In this document: piece after piece, positions 1 to 9,873 of the stretch
How positions within the stretch are numbered: the stretch's first letter is position 1
Layout of the letters: every line of letters starts with the position of its first letter
From: DASYXZ01 sp035946625
GTDB lineage: Bacteria > Acidobacteriota > Terriglobia > UBA7540
DNA: 64,000 nucleotides
Direction: 5' to 3'
NCBI GenBank assembly: GCA_035946625.1
Contig: DASYZE010000085.1
Span: forward strand, 86,540 to 150,539
The notes under the pieces: model-generated
Seen by the model: only the letters and a program-made list of their open reading frames with translations
Database searches by the model: none
What the model was told of the DNA's origin: nothing
Made by a program: the position numbers and the translations under genes

Positions 1-915
1 AACGCATCTCCCCAAGTTCCGAGTCCCAAATATGAGTCACGACTACGCCACATCTTTGGAGCCCACCGCGATACAGATAATCTCCAAGAAAGGTTTGAGA
101 ATATTAAATGCGCGCTCGTTCTAATTGAGGCAGGACCTCGGCTAGGAACAGGTTTCTACATCAGCAGAGACGGAGATTTAGCAACAGCATCGCATGTTCT
201 CGGAAATCGAGTGTTCTCTCGTAATCCTGATTCAACAATTAAAGTCTCCATCGGTATTCCAAGATTATTTTCCATAACGAATTGCAAGGGCGAACGCACA
301 GAGGTTTCAATTAAATCGGTAGAAGTGAATCCGGATGCGTGGCTATCCGATGTGGCACTCATCAAAACTGGAAAAACAACTGCTTACTGGTTAAAGCGGG
401 CCGATGATCGGCATTCGCAACCAGGCGAACATCTAATTTCTATGGGGTTCCCCGGTCTTTCGTTTAAAGCTTTGACCCTATACACTGGCATTATGAGCGC
501 ACGTTTGACAACTGTCCTTCCGACCATAATATTGGATACTGGAGAGGCGGTCCCCCCGCCAAACGATTTCATCCGTGTTCAGATGCCCATTTCAACTGGG
601 CTATCCGGCGCACCTATTATTGATGATGAAAACCGGGCTCTAGCTATAGTTACTAACGCGGGGGGATGGTCGCAAGACTTAGAGAATCTAATGGTTGCTT
701 TCCGTGGAGGGGCTTTCCAAGTCCCACCTTCACCACCTGACCCAAATCAACCACCGAATACCGTGAATTTTACTCTCAGTCCGATGGCTGTAATGGCCGA
801 ACTGGCTGGTCTTTTTCACGATTATGCTTCTCCTGGTTATGGAGACGCCGTACCGCTTCGTTACTTGAAGAGACCGCCGCGACAAAATCAGCCATCCGCA
901 TCACCCGACCGCTGA
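1..915 (+). CDS. Trypsin-like serine protease, 5'-truncated by window edge
   Basis: The frame is open from base 1 to the TGA at 913-915, so the gene begins upstream of the window. A later GTG at 211 is not the true start, because the catalytic histidine lies before it. Visible chymotrypsin-fold signals are GTGFYISRDG followed by TASHV (His, about residue 65 of the visible part), DVALIKT (Asp) and a late GLSGAPI (Ser nucleophile, GxSG). This triad order is typical of the trypsin-like (trypsin_2/DegP-like) peptidase domain. No PDZ domain follows; the C-terminal 50 residues are Pro-rich and probably disordered. The substrate is unknown. The DNA is more AT-rich than the RND operon downstream, which may indicate acquired DNA. 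Confidence 0.8.
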   Translation, partial: NASPQVPSPKYESRLRHIFGAHRDTDNLQERFENIKCALVLIEAGPRLGTGFYISRDGDLATASHVLGNRVFSRNPDSTIKVSIGIPRLFSITNCKGERTEVSIKSVEVNPDAWLSDVALIKTGKTTAYWLKRADDRHSQPGEHLISMGFPGLSFKALTLYTGIMSARLTTVLPTIILDTGEAVPPPNDFIRVQMPISTGLSGAPIIDDENRALAIVTNAGGWSQDLENLMVAFRGGAFQVPPSPPDPNQPPNTVNFTLSPMAVMAELAGLFHDYASPGYGDAVPLRYLKRPPRQNQPSASPDR

Positions 916-1180
916 AAACGACCCGCTCTTCAGGGTCAGCGATGCGTGCCGTTGTGGCAACACCCGAAAGTACCACTATGTCTTCCTTTTTTTCGATCTT
1001 TGGTGGATTTTCTGGAGCCGGTTCCGCAAACTTAACGCTAGGAGTTTTCTGATTCACGCTGGGGACGACTTTAGTAGAGTGACCCTCTTGAGCGCTTGTG
1101 GTCGAGATTCCTAATGTGAGTGAGAGCGTGATGGCTGACCACACTGCAACGCCATTAGTCAGTGTCATACAAACCCCCAT
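776..1180 (-). CDS. Possible small exported protein (doubtful)
   Basis: A 134-residue frame opens with a plausible Sec signal: a hydrophobic stretch from about residue 13 to 27 ending in TSAQ. A polar, Lys/Glu/Pro-rich mature part without recognisable domain follows. Its last 140 bases lie antisense to the 3' end of the protease gene, which is unusual for two real genes. The remaining two thirds do not face any other gene. The signal peptide is the only positive argument. It could be a genuine orphan secreted protein or a chance frame; I lean slightly against it. Confidence 0.33.
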   Translation of the reverse strand: MGVCMTLTNGVAVWSAITLSLTLGISTTSAQEGHSTKVVPSVNQKTPSVKFAEPAPENPPKIEKKEDIVVLSGVATTARIADPEERVVFSGRVMRMADFVAAVSSSNEAVRRLHNQEKHNREKDQPVRPLQPSD

Positions 1181-1634
1181 CTGGATAGATTTAGTATATC
1201 AAGATTTATCTCGTGTCAAGCACGTTTCTTTCCAATCCAAAGTTGTACGATTTCAGACTGACCCACTACAGATTGGTGAACCACGGGCTTGGTGAAGCTT
1301 CAAACGATGGGACTTGATTCCCCGGCGAAAGCCATGACCCGATTTGGGTTTATGACTCGGATAGACCGATTAAATCGCCCGTGCTAATCTAGAGTTTCAA
1401 GAAGAGGGGTGGGCTGCGGAAGGGGAAATCCATCTGGTGGGATGGCCTATCTGAGGCCGCGTGAAACCTTAATTCACGCTCGCTCGTCCCAGCTTTATTA
1501 ATGTCCATGGGCTGAAGTTTGGACGGGCGAATCGGCACAGCAGCGACGGATTAAGAACTTGGGATTTAAGTGCTCCCAACCGGACGAAGACCCTGCGAAT
1601 TTTTCCGCCTATCCCGGCTTTGGGTTCAAAGCTT
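1181..1634. other. Gene-free spacer before RND operon
   Basis: About 450 bases without a convincing frame. It must carry the promoter of the operon that starts at 1635, but I cannot point to a clear -35/-10 pair. No strong terminator hairpin was seen. Confidence 0.5.
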
Positions 1635-2900
1635 ATGAGCGAACAACAATTTCCGCCCTTACTTGAGGATGATCATTCCCCTTTAAGGGATCCCCAAGGC
1701 GAGCACTCGCCACCCGCGCGTGGTTCCTGGCTCTGGTTGTTTATCCTCGTTGTTCTTCTTGCTGCGGCAGCGGTGTACTTCCTCCGGCCGGCGAACAATG
1801 GTGGCAAAACCGCCAGTACTACGTCCAAAGCTGCGGGATCGAGCCCCAGAGGTGCCGCCGCCGGGCCCATCCCGGTCGTCGCGACTAGGGCTCGCAAGGG
1901 CGAGATTGGAGTGTATCTTACGGGCCTGGGCGCGGTGACGCCGATCTACACGGTCACGTTAAAGAGTCGCGTGGACGGCCAGTTGATGCAGGTGCATTAC
2001 AAAGAAGGCGACCTGGTCCATCAGGGCGACCTGCTGGTGGAAATCGACCCCCGCCCCTATCAAGCTCAATTGACCCAGTTTGAGGGGCTTCTGACCAGGG
2101 ACCGGGCATTGCTGGACAATGCGCGCATCGATCTGGCCCGCTATACAACCCTTCTTGCACAAAACGCAGTCCCGGAACAGCAGGTGGCCACCCAGAAAGC
2201 TCTGGTGAACCAGTACGAAGGCACCGTGAAAAACGATCAAGGCCAGATCGATGCAGCCAAGCTAAACATCGAATATTGTAATATCACCGCACCGATTACA
2301 GGCCGTGTGGGTCTGCGCCTGGTGGATCCCGGAAACATCGTTCACGCTTCGGACGCGAGCGGACTTCTGGTGATCACGCAGGTTCAGCCCATTAGTGTGA
2401 TTTTTACCATCGCCGAAGACTTCCTGCCCGACGTCCTCAAGAAGGTACGTGCCGGACAGCATTTGACCGTGGACGCATTCGATCGCAGTGGTTGGACCCA
2501 AAAGTTGGCCAGCGGCAGGTTGATGACCATTGATAATGAGATTGACCAAACTACGGGTACGCTCAGATTCAGAGCCAATTTTGACAACCGTGACAACGCC
2601 TTGTTCCCCAACCAGTTTGTGAATACGAGATTGCTGGTGGAGCAAAAGCAAGGGGTCACTTTGGTCTCGAATGCCGCCATAGAGCGCAACTCCCAGGCGA
2701 CCTACGTATATGCCGTGAAGCCCGATTCTACCGTCACTGTGCGCAAAGTAAGTGTGGGCACTACGGAAGGGGACGACACGGAAGTAACCTCTGGCCTCTC
2801 CCCGGGCGATGCCGTGGTCACCTCGGGAGTCGACAAGCTTCAGGAGGGGAGCAAAGTCAAGGCGGAATTCCAGGAAGACCCAAACAGCAAGGGGAATTAA
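1635..2900 (+). CDS. RND efflux periplasmic adaptor (MdtA-like)
   Basis: Membrane-fusion protein that links an inner-membrane RND pump to an outer-membrane channel. An N-terminal membrane anchor (about residues 32-50) is followed by the biotinyl-lipoyl-like domain (LKSRVDGQLMQVHYKEGD), an alpha-helical hairpin with VPEQQVATQKALV, a second lipoyl half (NITAPITGRVGLRLVDPGN), then beta-barrel and membrane-proximal domains. About 421 residues is the normal family size. The ATG at 1635 is preferred over the in-frame TTG at 1620; neither has a clear Shine-Dalgarno. The stop codon abuts the start of the first permease, so the three genes form an operon. Substrate unknown; MdtABC homologues export bile salts and hydrophobic drugs in enterobacteria. 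Confidence 0.92.
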   Translation: MSEQQFPPLLEDDHSPLRDPQGEHSPPARGSWLWLFILVVLLAAAAVYFLRPANNGGKTASTTSKAAGSSPRGAAAGPIPVVATRARKGEIGVYLTGLGAVTPIYTVTLKSRVDGQLMQVHYKEGDLVHQGDLLVEIDPRPYQAQLTQFEGLLTRDRALLDNARIDLARYTTLLAQNAVPEQQVATQKALVNQYEGTVKNDQGQIDAAKLNIEYCNITAPITGRVGLRLVDPGNIVHASDASGLLVITQVQPISVIFTIAEDFLPDVLKKVRAGQHLTVDAFDRSGWTQKLASGRLMTIDNEIDQTTGTLRFRANFDNRDNALFPNQFVNTRLLVEQKQGVTLVSNAAIERNSQATYVYAVKPDSTVTVRKVSVGTTEGDDTEVTSGLSPGDAVVTSGVDKLQEGSKVKAEFQEDPNSKGN

Positions 2901-5900
2901 ATGAGCCCGTCGCGGATATTTGTTCTCCGGCCGGTGGCAACGTCCCTATTGATGGTAGGCATTCTCCTGGCGGGTGCGGTGGCGTACAAGGAGTTGCCGG
3001 TTTCGGCGCTGCCCGAAGTCGATTACCCCACCATTCAGGTCATTACCTTTTATCCCGGCGCCAGCCCGGACGTGATGGCGTCCTCGGTGACGGCGCCTCT
3101 GGAACGGCAATTCGGGCAGGTCCCCGGATTGCAGCAGATGACCTCCACAAGTTCTGACGGGTGCTCCGTCATCACCCTCCAATTTAACCTGAGCCTGAAT
3201 ATCGACGTGGCCGAGCAGGAAGTTCAACAGTCCATCAATGCTTCGGGAACGTACCTCCCACCCGACCTGCCGACCCCGCCGATCTATAGCAAGACGAATC
3301 CGGCCGATACCCCTATCCTGACGCTCGCGCTCACGTCGAAGGAATTATCCCTCTCCAAGGTGGAAGATTTGGCGGACACGCGGTTGGCGCCCAAGATTTC
3401 GCAGTTGCCCGGAGTGGGCCTGGTCAGCATCAGCGGAGGCCAGAAGCCCGCCGTCCGCATCCAGGCGAATCCAACCTCGCTGGCCTCTTATGGCCTCAAC
3501 CTGGAGGACCTGCGCAGCGCCATCGTCGCGGCCAACGTCAACCAGGCCAAAGGCAACTTTGATGGCGCGCATCAGGCTTACCAGATTGGGGCCAACGACC
3601 AATTGCTCTCCAGCAGCGACTACGCTCCGCTCGTCATCGCTTACCGGAATGGATCGCCCATCAAATTGACCGATGTGGCCACAGTTACCGATGACGCGGA
3701 AAACATCCGCCAAGCCGCATGGATGAACGACGTGCCTGCCGTCATTATCAACATTCAACGGCAACCGGGCGCCAACATTATCAGCGTGGTCGACCGGATC
3801 AAGACCCTCCTGCCTCAGTTGACGGAAACGTTGCCATCCTCGGTTCACGTTTCCATCCTGACCGATCGGACCAACACCATTCGGGCTTCGGTGGACGACG
3901 TGCAATTTGAGCTGATGCTCACGGTGGCTTTGGTGGTCATGGTCATCTTCCTGTTCCTGCGCAATTTTTCCGCCACTATTATACCCAGCGTGGCCGTTCC
4001 GCTCTCCCTCGTCGGAACTTTCGGCATGATGTATATGCTGGGCTACAGCCTGAATAACCTGACCCTGATGGCCCTGACCATTTCAACCGGTTTCGTGGTG
4101 GATGATGCCATCGTGATGATTGAGAATATCACCCGCTACATCGAGGAAGGCGAGTCCCCGCTTCAAGCGGCGCTGAAAGGGTCCGAACAAATCGGGTTCA
4201 CCATCATTTCGCTCACCGTCTCGCTGATTGCCGTCCTCATCCCCCTGCTCTTCATGGGGGACATCGTCGGCCGGCTCTTCCGCGAATTCGCCGTGACGCT
4301 GGCCGTTACCATTCTGGTCTCGGCGGTGGTTTCCCTGACCCTGACGCCGATGATGTGCGCACGCTTGTTGAAACACAAACCTGAGGCCCAACAAGGGCGG
4401 CTCTTTCGGTGGACGGAGCACGCGTGGAGTTCGCTGCTCGCTTTTTATGACAAAACCCTGCAGTTTGTGCTTCGCCATCAGCCCGCGACATTGCTGGTCG
4501 CTCTGGGTACGCTCGTTTTAACCGTGCTTCTATACATCTATATTCCGAAGGGGTTCTTCCCCATCCAAGACACGGGTGTGATCCAAGGCGTTTCCGAAGC
4601 GGCTCAGACAGTTTCGTTCCAGGAAATGGCTGACGAACAGCAAAGTTTGGCCAAAGTCATCTTGAAGGACCCGGCCGTCGACAGTCTTTCATCGTTCATT
4701 GGAATTGATGGAACCAACACCACGTTGAACAGTGGTCGCATTCTGATCAATCTCAAGCCCCTCAATCAAAGGCCGGTGAGTGCCAGCGACGTCATCCGCC
4801 GTCTTCAGCCGGAACTGGCCAATGTTCCGGGAATCACGCTTTACATGCAGCCCGTGCAGGATATTTCAGTGGAGGATCGGGTGAGCCGCACTCAGTTCCA
4901 GTACACGCTGGAAGACCCGAACGCCGAGGAATTGAATACGTTCGCACCCAAAATGATTGCCGCACTGGAGAAGCTTCCCGAGTTGAGCGATGTGGCCAGC
5001 GATCAGCAGGTGGGCGGCTTGCGGGCCAAGCTGGTGGTGGATCGCGAGACGGCCATGCGCCTTGGCATCACGCCGGCGACAATCGACCAGACGCTTTACG
5101 ACGCCTACGGTCAGCGCCAGGTGTCAACCATCTTCACTCAGCTCAATCAATACCACGTCGTCCTCGAAGTGAAGCCGCGATTTCAAAAGAATCCGTTAGA
5201 CCTACGTGATCTCTTTATCCGCACCGGAGCCACAACCTCCAGCGGATCATCGGGATTGGTCTCCGGCGGGACGGGGGCAACCCAATTGTTCGGGCCGACA
5301 AGCTCAGTGACCGCCGCCAATTCGAGTCTATCGGCCGCGGGTGCCGGGGGCGGTTCGGGCTCCACGGCCTCGAATGCCGCCTTTGGTGGCGGCCCCATCG
5401 CATCTTCCTCGGCATTTCCCAATGGAGGGCAGGTGCCCCTCTCCGCCATCAGTCATGTTGAGGAGTCGAGCGTCCCCATTACGGTGAACCATCAGGGACA
5501 ATTCCCGGTGGTGACACTCTCTTTCAACCTTGCTCCCAACGTGGCCCTGGGAGGTGCCATTGATGCGGTGAACAAAGTGAAAGACGAGATCGGCATGCCA
5601 CCCAGTATTCAGGCGGCGTTTCAAGGGACTGCTGCGTCATTCCAGGCGTCTTTGTCCAATGAAGTGGCGCTGATCATCGCCGCGCTGGTCACGGTTTATA
5701 TCGTGCTGGGCGTCTTATACGAAAGTTACATTCACCCCCTCACGATTCTCTCCACCCTGCCCTCGGCGGGTGTGGGAGCTCTGTTGTCACTCATGATCTG
5801 CCGCAACGATTTCAGCGTCATCGCGCTGATTGGCATTGTCCTTCTGATTGGCATCGTGAAAAAAAACGGGATCATGATGATCGATTTCGCCCTGGACGCC

Positions 5901-6203
5901 GAGCGCAAAATGGGCATGACCCCGGTGAATGCGATCTACCAGGCGTGCCTGCTGCGCTTCCGGCCCATCATGATGACCACCATGGCTGCGCTGCTTGCCG
6001 GTGTGCCGCTGGCGCTGGGCGCCGGCACGGGTTCGGAACTGCGCCGTCCCCTGGGCATTACCATGGTGGGCGGGCTTCTCCTCAGCCAATTGCTGACGCT
6101 TTACACCACCCCGGTCATCTATCTTTACTTTGACCGTCTGGCCAAGCGATTTTCACGGGAGCGCGCGATCGATCCCGGCTCGGAACCGATCCCGGCCAAA
6201 TAG
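2901..6203 (+). CDS. RND efflux permease, first of a pair (MdtB-like)
   Basis: Proton-driven inner-membrane drug exporter of the HAE1/AcrB family. The N-terminal transmembrane helix is followed by the first porter domain, and the TM4 proton-relay motif is visible as VVDDAIVMIENI. The second half repeats the fold and ends with the TM10-12 segment containing GIVKKNGIMMIDFA. At 1100 residues it is longer than its partner because of a Ser/Gly/Ala/Thr-rich insertion at roughly residues 777-843, where the downstream paralogue has only a short turn. It starts one base after the adaptor stop and is followed after 3 bases by the second permease. Paired permeases after one adaptor suggest a heterotrimeric pump as in MdtBC. 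Confidence 0.93.
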   Translation: MSPSRIFVLRPVATSLLMVGILLAGAVAYKELPVSALPEVDYPTIQVITFYPGASPDVMASSVTAPLERQFGQVPGLQQMTSTSSDGCSVITLQFNLSLNIDVAEQEVQQSINASGTYLPPDLPTPPIYSKTNPADTPILTLALTSKELSLSKVEDLADTRLAPKISQLPGVGLVSISGGQKPAVRIQANPTSLASYGLNLEDLRSAIVAANVNQAKGNFDGAHQAYQIGANDQLLSSSDYAPLVIAYRNGSPIKLTDVATVTDDAENIRQAAWMNDVPAVIINIQRQPGANIISVVDRIKTLLPQLTETLPSSVHVSILTDRTNTIRASVDDVQFELMLTVALVVMVIFLFLRNFSATIIPSVAVPLSLVGTFGMMYMLGYSLNNLTLMALTISTGFVVDDAIVMIENITRYIEEGESPLQAALKGSEQIGFTIISLTVSLIAVLIPLLFMGDIVGRLFREFAVTLAVTILVSAVVSLTLTPMMCARLLKHKPEAQQGRLFRWTEHAWSSLLAFYDKTLQFVLRHQPATLLVALGTLVLTVLLYIYIPKGFFPIQDTGVIQGVSEAAQTVSFQEMADEQQSLAKVILKDPAVDSLSSFIGIDGTNTTLNSGRILINLKPLNQRPVSASDVIRRLQPELANVPGITLYMQPVQDISVEDRVSRTQFQYTLEDPNAEELNTFAPKMIAALEKLPELSDVASDQQVGGLRAKLVVDRETAMRLGITPATIDQTLYDAYGQRQVSTIFTQLNQYHVVLEVKPRFQKNPLDLRDLFIRTGATTSSGSSGLVSGGTGATQLFGPTSSVTAANSSLSAAGAGGGSGSTASNAAFGGGPIASSSAFPNGGQVPLSAISHVEESSVPITVNHQGQFPVVTLSFNLAPNVALGGAIDAVNKVKDEIGMPPSIQAAFQGTAASFQASLSNEVALIIAALVTVYIVLGVLYESYIHPLTILSTLPSAGVGALLSLMICRNDFSVIALIGIVLLIGIVKKNGIMMIDFALDAERKMGMTPVNAIYQACLLRFRPIMMTTMAALLAGVPLALGAGTGSELRRPLGITMVGGLLLSQLLTLYTTPVIYLYFDRLAKRFSRERAIDPGSEPIPAK

Positions 6204-6206
6204 AAA

Positions 6207-9200
6207 ATGACTATCTCAGAGCCATTTATCCGCAGACCGATTGGGACCACACTCCTCACCATTGCCATTGCCCTGGCGGGAGCCGTGGCTTTTCGCCTGC
6301 TTCCCGTGTCGCCGCTGCCCCAGGTGGACTTTCCTACCATTTCCGTACAAGCGGGTTTGCCTGGCGCAAGTCCTGAGACTATGGCCTCGGCAGTGGCCAC
6401 TCCGCTGGAACGCCAGTTCAGCCGCATTGCGTCAGTCACGGAAATGACGTCCTCGAGCAGTCTTGGGTCCACCAACATTACCCTGCAATTCGATCTGAAT
6501 CGGAACATCGATGCGGCGGCGCGCGATGTGCAGGCCGCCATCAACGCCGCGCGCGGTTACCTGCCGTCCAATCTTCCCAATAATCCCCGCTACCGGAAAG
6601 TGAATCCCGCCGACATGCCCATCATGATTCTCGCGCTCACCTCAGATGTGCTCTCCAAGAGCCAGATGTACGATGCCGCTTCCTCGATTCTGGCGCAGAA
6701 ACTGTCCCAGGTGGACGGTGTGGGCCAGGTGATTGTGGGCGGGGGCGCTCTTCCCGGAGTTCGCATTGAGCTGAATCCGACCAAACTCAACAAATACGGC
6801 ATCGGGCTGGAGCAAGTGCGGAGCGTCTTGAGCAGTGCGAATGCGAATGTACCCAAGGGGCACTTTTCGAACGGAGAGCGCCTATGGGAGGTGGGCGCCA
6901 ACGACCAGCTCTTCAAGGCCATCGACTACGAACCTTTGATCGTCGCTTACCACAACGGCACCGCCGTGCGGATATCCGACATCGCCCGGGCTTGGGATGC
7001 ACCTGAAGATATACGAAACGCCGGCTATTCGAACGGAAAACCTTCTGTTCTGGTGATTCTCTTCCGCCAACCCAATGCCAACATCATCGATACCGTGGAC
7101 AATGTCCGCGCGACATTCCCCCAACTCAAGGCCGCCATCCCGCAATCCATCGATATGATTGTGGCCATGGACCAGACGATTACCATCCGCGCTTCCGTCC
7201 ATGACGTTGAGTTGGCGTTGCTCGCTTCCGTGATGCTGGTGATACTGGTGGTCTTCATCTTTCTGAGAAGCCCCCGGACTACTTTCATCCCCAGCGTGGC
7301 TGTTCCCGTGTCGCTGATTGGAACTTTCGGCGTGATGTACCTTCTGGACTACAGCCTGGACAATCTTTCTTTGATGGCGCTCGCTGTCTCGACTGGATTT
7401 GTGGTGGACGACGCGATTGTGGTCATCGAAAATATTTCACGTTACCTGGAAAAGGGCATGAGGCCAATGGAGGCGGCGCTGAAGGGCTCGCAGGAAATTG
7501 GGTTTACCGTTTTGACCATCAGCATTTCACTGGTTTCGGTTTTCATCCCTCTGTTGTTGATGGGAGGCATCGTGGGCCGGTTGTTCCGCGAATTCGCGGT
7601 AACGCTCTCCGTGGCCATCCTCGTCTCCATGTTGATTTCGCTGACTGCCACTCCCATGATGTGCGCACACCTCTTGAAAGAGCATGAAAGCCACGGTCGT
7701 TGGTACCAGGCCAGCGAACGAGGCTTTAATTGGATTGTGCGTCTCTACGGGAAAACTCTTTCAGGCGTGCTGCGATATCCGGCTATCACTCTCACGATTT
7801 TGCTGGCCACAGTGGCGCTCAACGTGTTCCTTTTTATCCGCGTCCCCAAGGGATTCTTTCCGCAGCAGGACAACGGCCGCATGATGGGCGCAGTCCAGGC
7901 GGACCAGGACACGTCATTTCAAGCCATGAACGGCATCCTGACCCGGATGATCAAAATCATCATCGCCGACGATGGGGTGAATACCGTGGAGGGATTTACG
8001 GGCGGCGGTCAGCTCAACTCGGCGCACATGTTCATCTCACTCAAACCCATTGCTGAAAGAAAAATCAGCGCTGACCAGATCATCGCCCGCCTGCGGCCCA
8101 AACTCGCCAAGGTGCCTGGCGCCTCGCTGTACATGCAGGCGGCACAGGACGTACGAGTTGGTGGAAGATTTGGCAGCGCCCAGTATCAATACACGATGCA
8201 GGGGGATAATCTGAGTGACCTGGTCGATTTTGCCCCCCGGATGCTTCAGCAGTTAAAAACCATTCCCATCATCGCGGATGTCAACAGCGACCAGCAGAAC
8301 CGCGGGCTTCAAGCGTTCCTTCAATACGATCGTGAGACCGCGGCACGGTTCGGCATCTCCCCGCAACTGATTGACACCACACTTTACGACGCGTTCGGCC
8401 AGCGCCAGGTCTCCACCATGTACAGCACCCTGAATCAATATCACGTGGTCATGGAGGCGGCGCCGGAGTTCTGGCAGAACCCGCAAACCTTAAACGACAT
8501 TTACGTCCGTTCGCCGCGCGGACAGGAGGTTCCTCTCAGCGCGTTCACCCATTACGAAACGGTTACGGCCCCGCTGGCGGTCAATCACCAGGGCCTGTTC
8601 CCCGCGGTGACCATCTCCTTCAACCTTCAGCCCGGCGTCGCCCTGGGGGATGCGGTAACCGCCATTCAGGCGGCAGCAACCAAGATCGGGCTACCGCCCA
8701 CTATCCATACCGGTTTTGCCGGAACCGCGCAGGCTTACCAGGATTCGCTGGGGAGCGAACCGCTGCTGATTGCCGCCGCACTGGTGACGGTTTACATCGT
8801 ACTGGGCATGCTCTATGAAAGCCTGGTGCACCCCGTGACCATTCTTTCCACCCTGCCTTCAGCCGGCGTGGGCGCGCTCCTGGCGCTCATGCTCACTCAC
8901 ACCGATCTCACCGTGATCGCCGTGATCGGAATCATTCTCCTGATCGGCCTGGTGAAGAAGAACGGCATCCTGATGGTGGACTTTGCCCTGGCGGCAGAGC
9001 GCAACGAGGGCAAGAGTTCGCGCGACTCTATTTATGAGGCCTGCTTGTTGCGCTTCCGCCCCATCCTGATGACCACCATGGCCGCTATGCTGGGGGCATT
9101 ACCGCTGGCGCTCGGCAGCGGAACCGGATCGGAGTTGCGCCGCCCGCTCGGCATCGCCATCATCGGCGGCCTGATCATGAGCCAGCTTCTGACCCTCTAC

Positions 9201-9305
9201 ACCACGCCGGTGGTGTATCTCTACTTTGACCGCCTGCAGAATTGGCGGGTGCGCGCCCGCGAAAGGCGCGCGCGTGAAGCCGGCGCCCTCGGATCAGAGG
9301 CATGA
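6207..9305 (+). CDS. RND efflux permease, second of a pair (MdtC-like)
   Basis: Second HAE1-family permease, 1032 residues, the standard AcrB/MdtC size. Proton-relay aspartates lie in VVDDAIVVIENI, and the C-terminal half has the conserved GLVKKNGILMVDFA. It is closely related to the preceding gene along its whole length but lacks that protein's low-complexity insertion. It is the last gene of the operon; no outer-membrane factor gene follows, so the pump must borrow one from elsewhere, possibly the NodT-type protein encoded at 20663-22213. The C-terminus is basic and Arg-rich. No obvious terminator lies directly after the stop. Confidence 0.93.
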   Translation: MTISEPFIRRPIGTTLLTIAIALAGAVAFRLLPVSPLPQVDFPTISVQAGLPGASPETMASAVATPLERQFSRIASVTEMTSSSSLGSTNITLQFDLNRNIDAAARDVQAAINAARGYLPSNLPNNPRYRKVNPADMPIMILALTSDVLSKSQMYDAASSILAQKLSQVDGVGQVIVGGGALPGVRIELNPTKLNKYGIGLEQVRSVLSSANANVPKGHFSNGERLWEVGANDQLFKAIDYEPLIVAYHNGTAVRISDIARAWDAPEDIRNAGYSNGKPSVLVILFRQPNANIIDTVDNVRATFPQLKAAIPQSIDMIVAMDQTITIRASVHDVELALLASVMLVILVVFIFLRSPRTTFIPSVAVPVSLIGTFGVMYLLDYSLDNLSLMALAVSTGFVVDDAIVVIENISRYLEKGMRPMEAALKGSQEIGFTVLTISISLVSVFIPLLLMGGIVGRLFREFAVTLSVAILVSMLISLTATPMMCAHLLKEHESHGRWYQASERGFNWIVRLYGKTLSGVLRYPAITLTILLATVALNVFLFIRVPKGFFPQQDNGRMMGAVQADQDTSFQAMNGILTRMIKIIIADDGVNTVEGFTGGGQLNSAHMFISLKPIAERKISADQIIARLRPKLAKVPGASLYMQAAQDVRVGGRFGSAQYQYTMQGDNLSDLVDFAPRMLQQLKTIPIIADVNSDQQNRGLQAFLQYDRETAARFGISPQLIDTTLYDAFGQRQVSTMYSTLNQYHVVMEAAPEFWQNPQTLNDIYVRSPRGQEVPLSAFTHYETVTAPLAVNHQGLFPAVTISFNLQPGVALGDAVTAIQAAATKIGLPPTIHTGFAGTAQAYQDSLGSEPLLIAAALVTVYIVLGMLYESLVHPVTILSTLPSAGVGALLALMLTHTDLTVIAVIGIILLIGLVKKNGILMVDFALAAERNEGKSSRDSIYEACLLRFRPILMTTMAAMLGALPLALGSGTGSELRRPLGIAIIGGLIMSQLLTLYTTPVVYLYFDRLQNWRVRARERRAREAGALGSEA

Positions 9306-9612
9306 GGGCTTCGCAATCAGTCGCAGGATTTTGGAAGGAGATCTGGCGTGGGGATCTTGCGGGCAGGCGTGGGGCAAAAAAGGACAAAAAGAAGGTCCGG
9401 GAAATTTTTAGACTGAAATATTGACCTGCAAAGTTTGTATTTTCAGAGATTTGGAAGAGACTGTTTCTCTTGTGACTCCTGTGACCCGTGTTACATTTTT
9501 CGTGCCGGGGGGTGGATGTGTTATATAATGCGTTATTAAAGTATTAGTAATACAACCCAGCCTCAACCCTGCCCGATAGGCGCCGGCGGGTCCGCCCGCA
9601 TTTGGTGTCCGC
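9306..9612. other. Spacer with AT-rich palindrome
   Basis: No gene. The interval contains an AT-rich stretch around 9519-9555 with a 13-base palindrome at 9541-9553 (arms GTATTA and TAATAC around one base). It could be a binding site or a promoter element, but no neighbouring gene clearly uses it. Confidence 0.4.
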
Positions 9613-9830
9613 TTACTGCACGCTCAGGGTGAGGCTGACGGTGTGGCTCGCGCTGCCACCGGTGGAAGAATTGGAGCTGGTCACGGTCAGCGTCTAAACT
9701 CCCGGCGCGGCGCCGGGGTTTCCGCCTCCGCTGCCGGGCGGGCTCCTGCGGCTTCCAGCGCAGGGAACCCAGATTCCCACGAGCATTGCCAGCGCAGTAA
9801 TCCCAAGCCACTCGAGTCAGCACCTTGGGC
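9613..9830 (-). pseudogene. C-terminal remnant of an Ig-like/Ser-Thr repeat secreted protein
   Basis: Read on the reverse strand, one frame gives a hydrophobic stretch (TALAMLVGIWV), a Gly-rich linker (GSGGGNPG), then a beta-strand pattern TLTVTSSNSSTGGSASHTV ending SLTLSVQ and a stop at 9613-9615. This is the usual tail of acidobacterial secreted Ig-repeat proteins. A TAG replaces the expected tyrosine codon just before TLTVT, and another stop lies upstream, so the frame is broken. It resembles the last repeat of the intact protein at 34534-36993 and a second fragment at 10200-10336. Confidence 0.6.
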
Positions 9831-9873
9831 AGGCGAAGGGACATAAGCCGATGTTAAAATGTAGAATAGAGCC

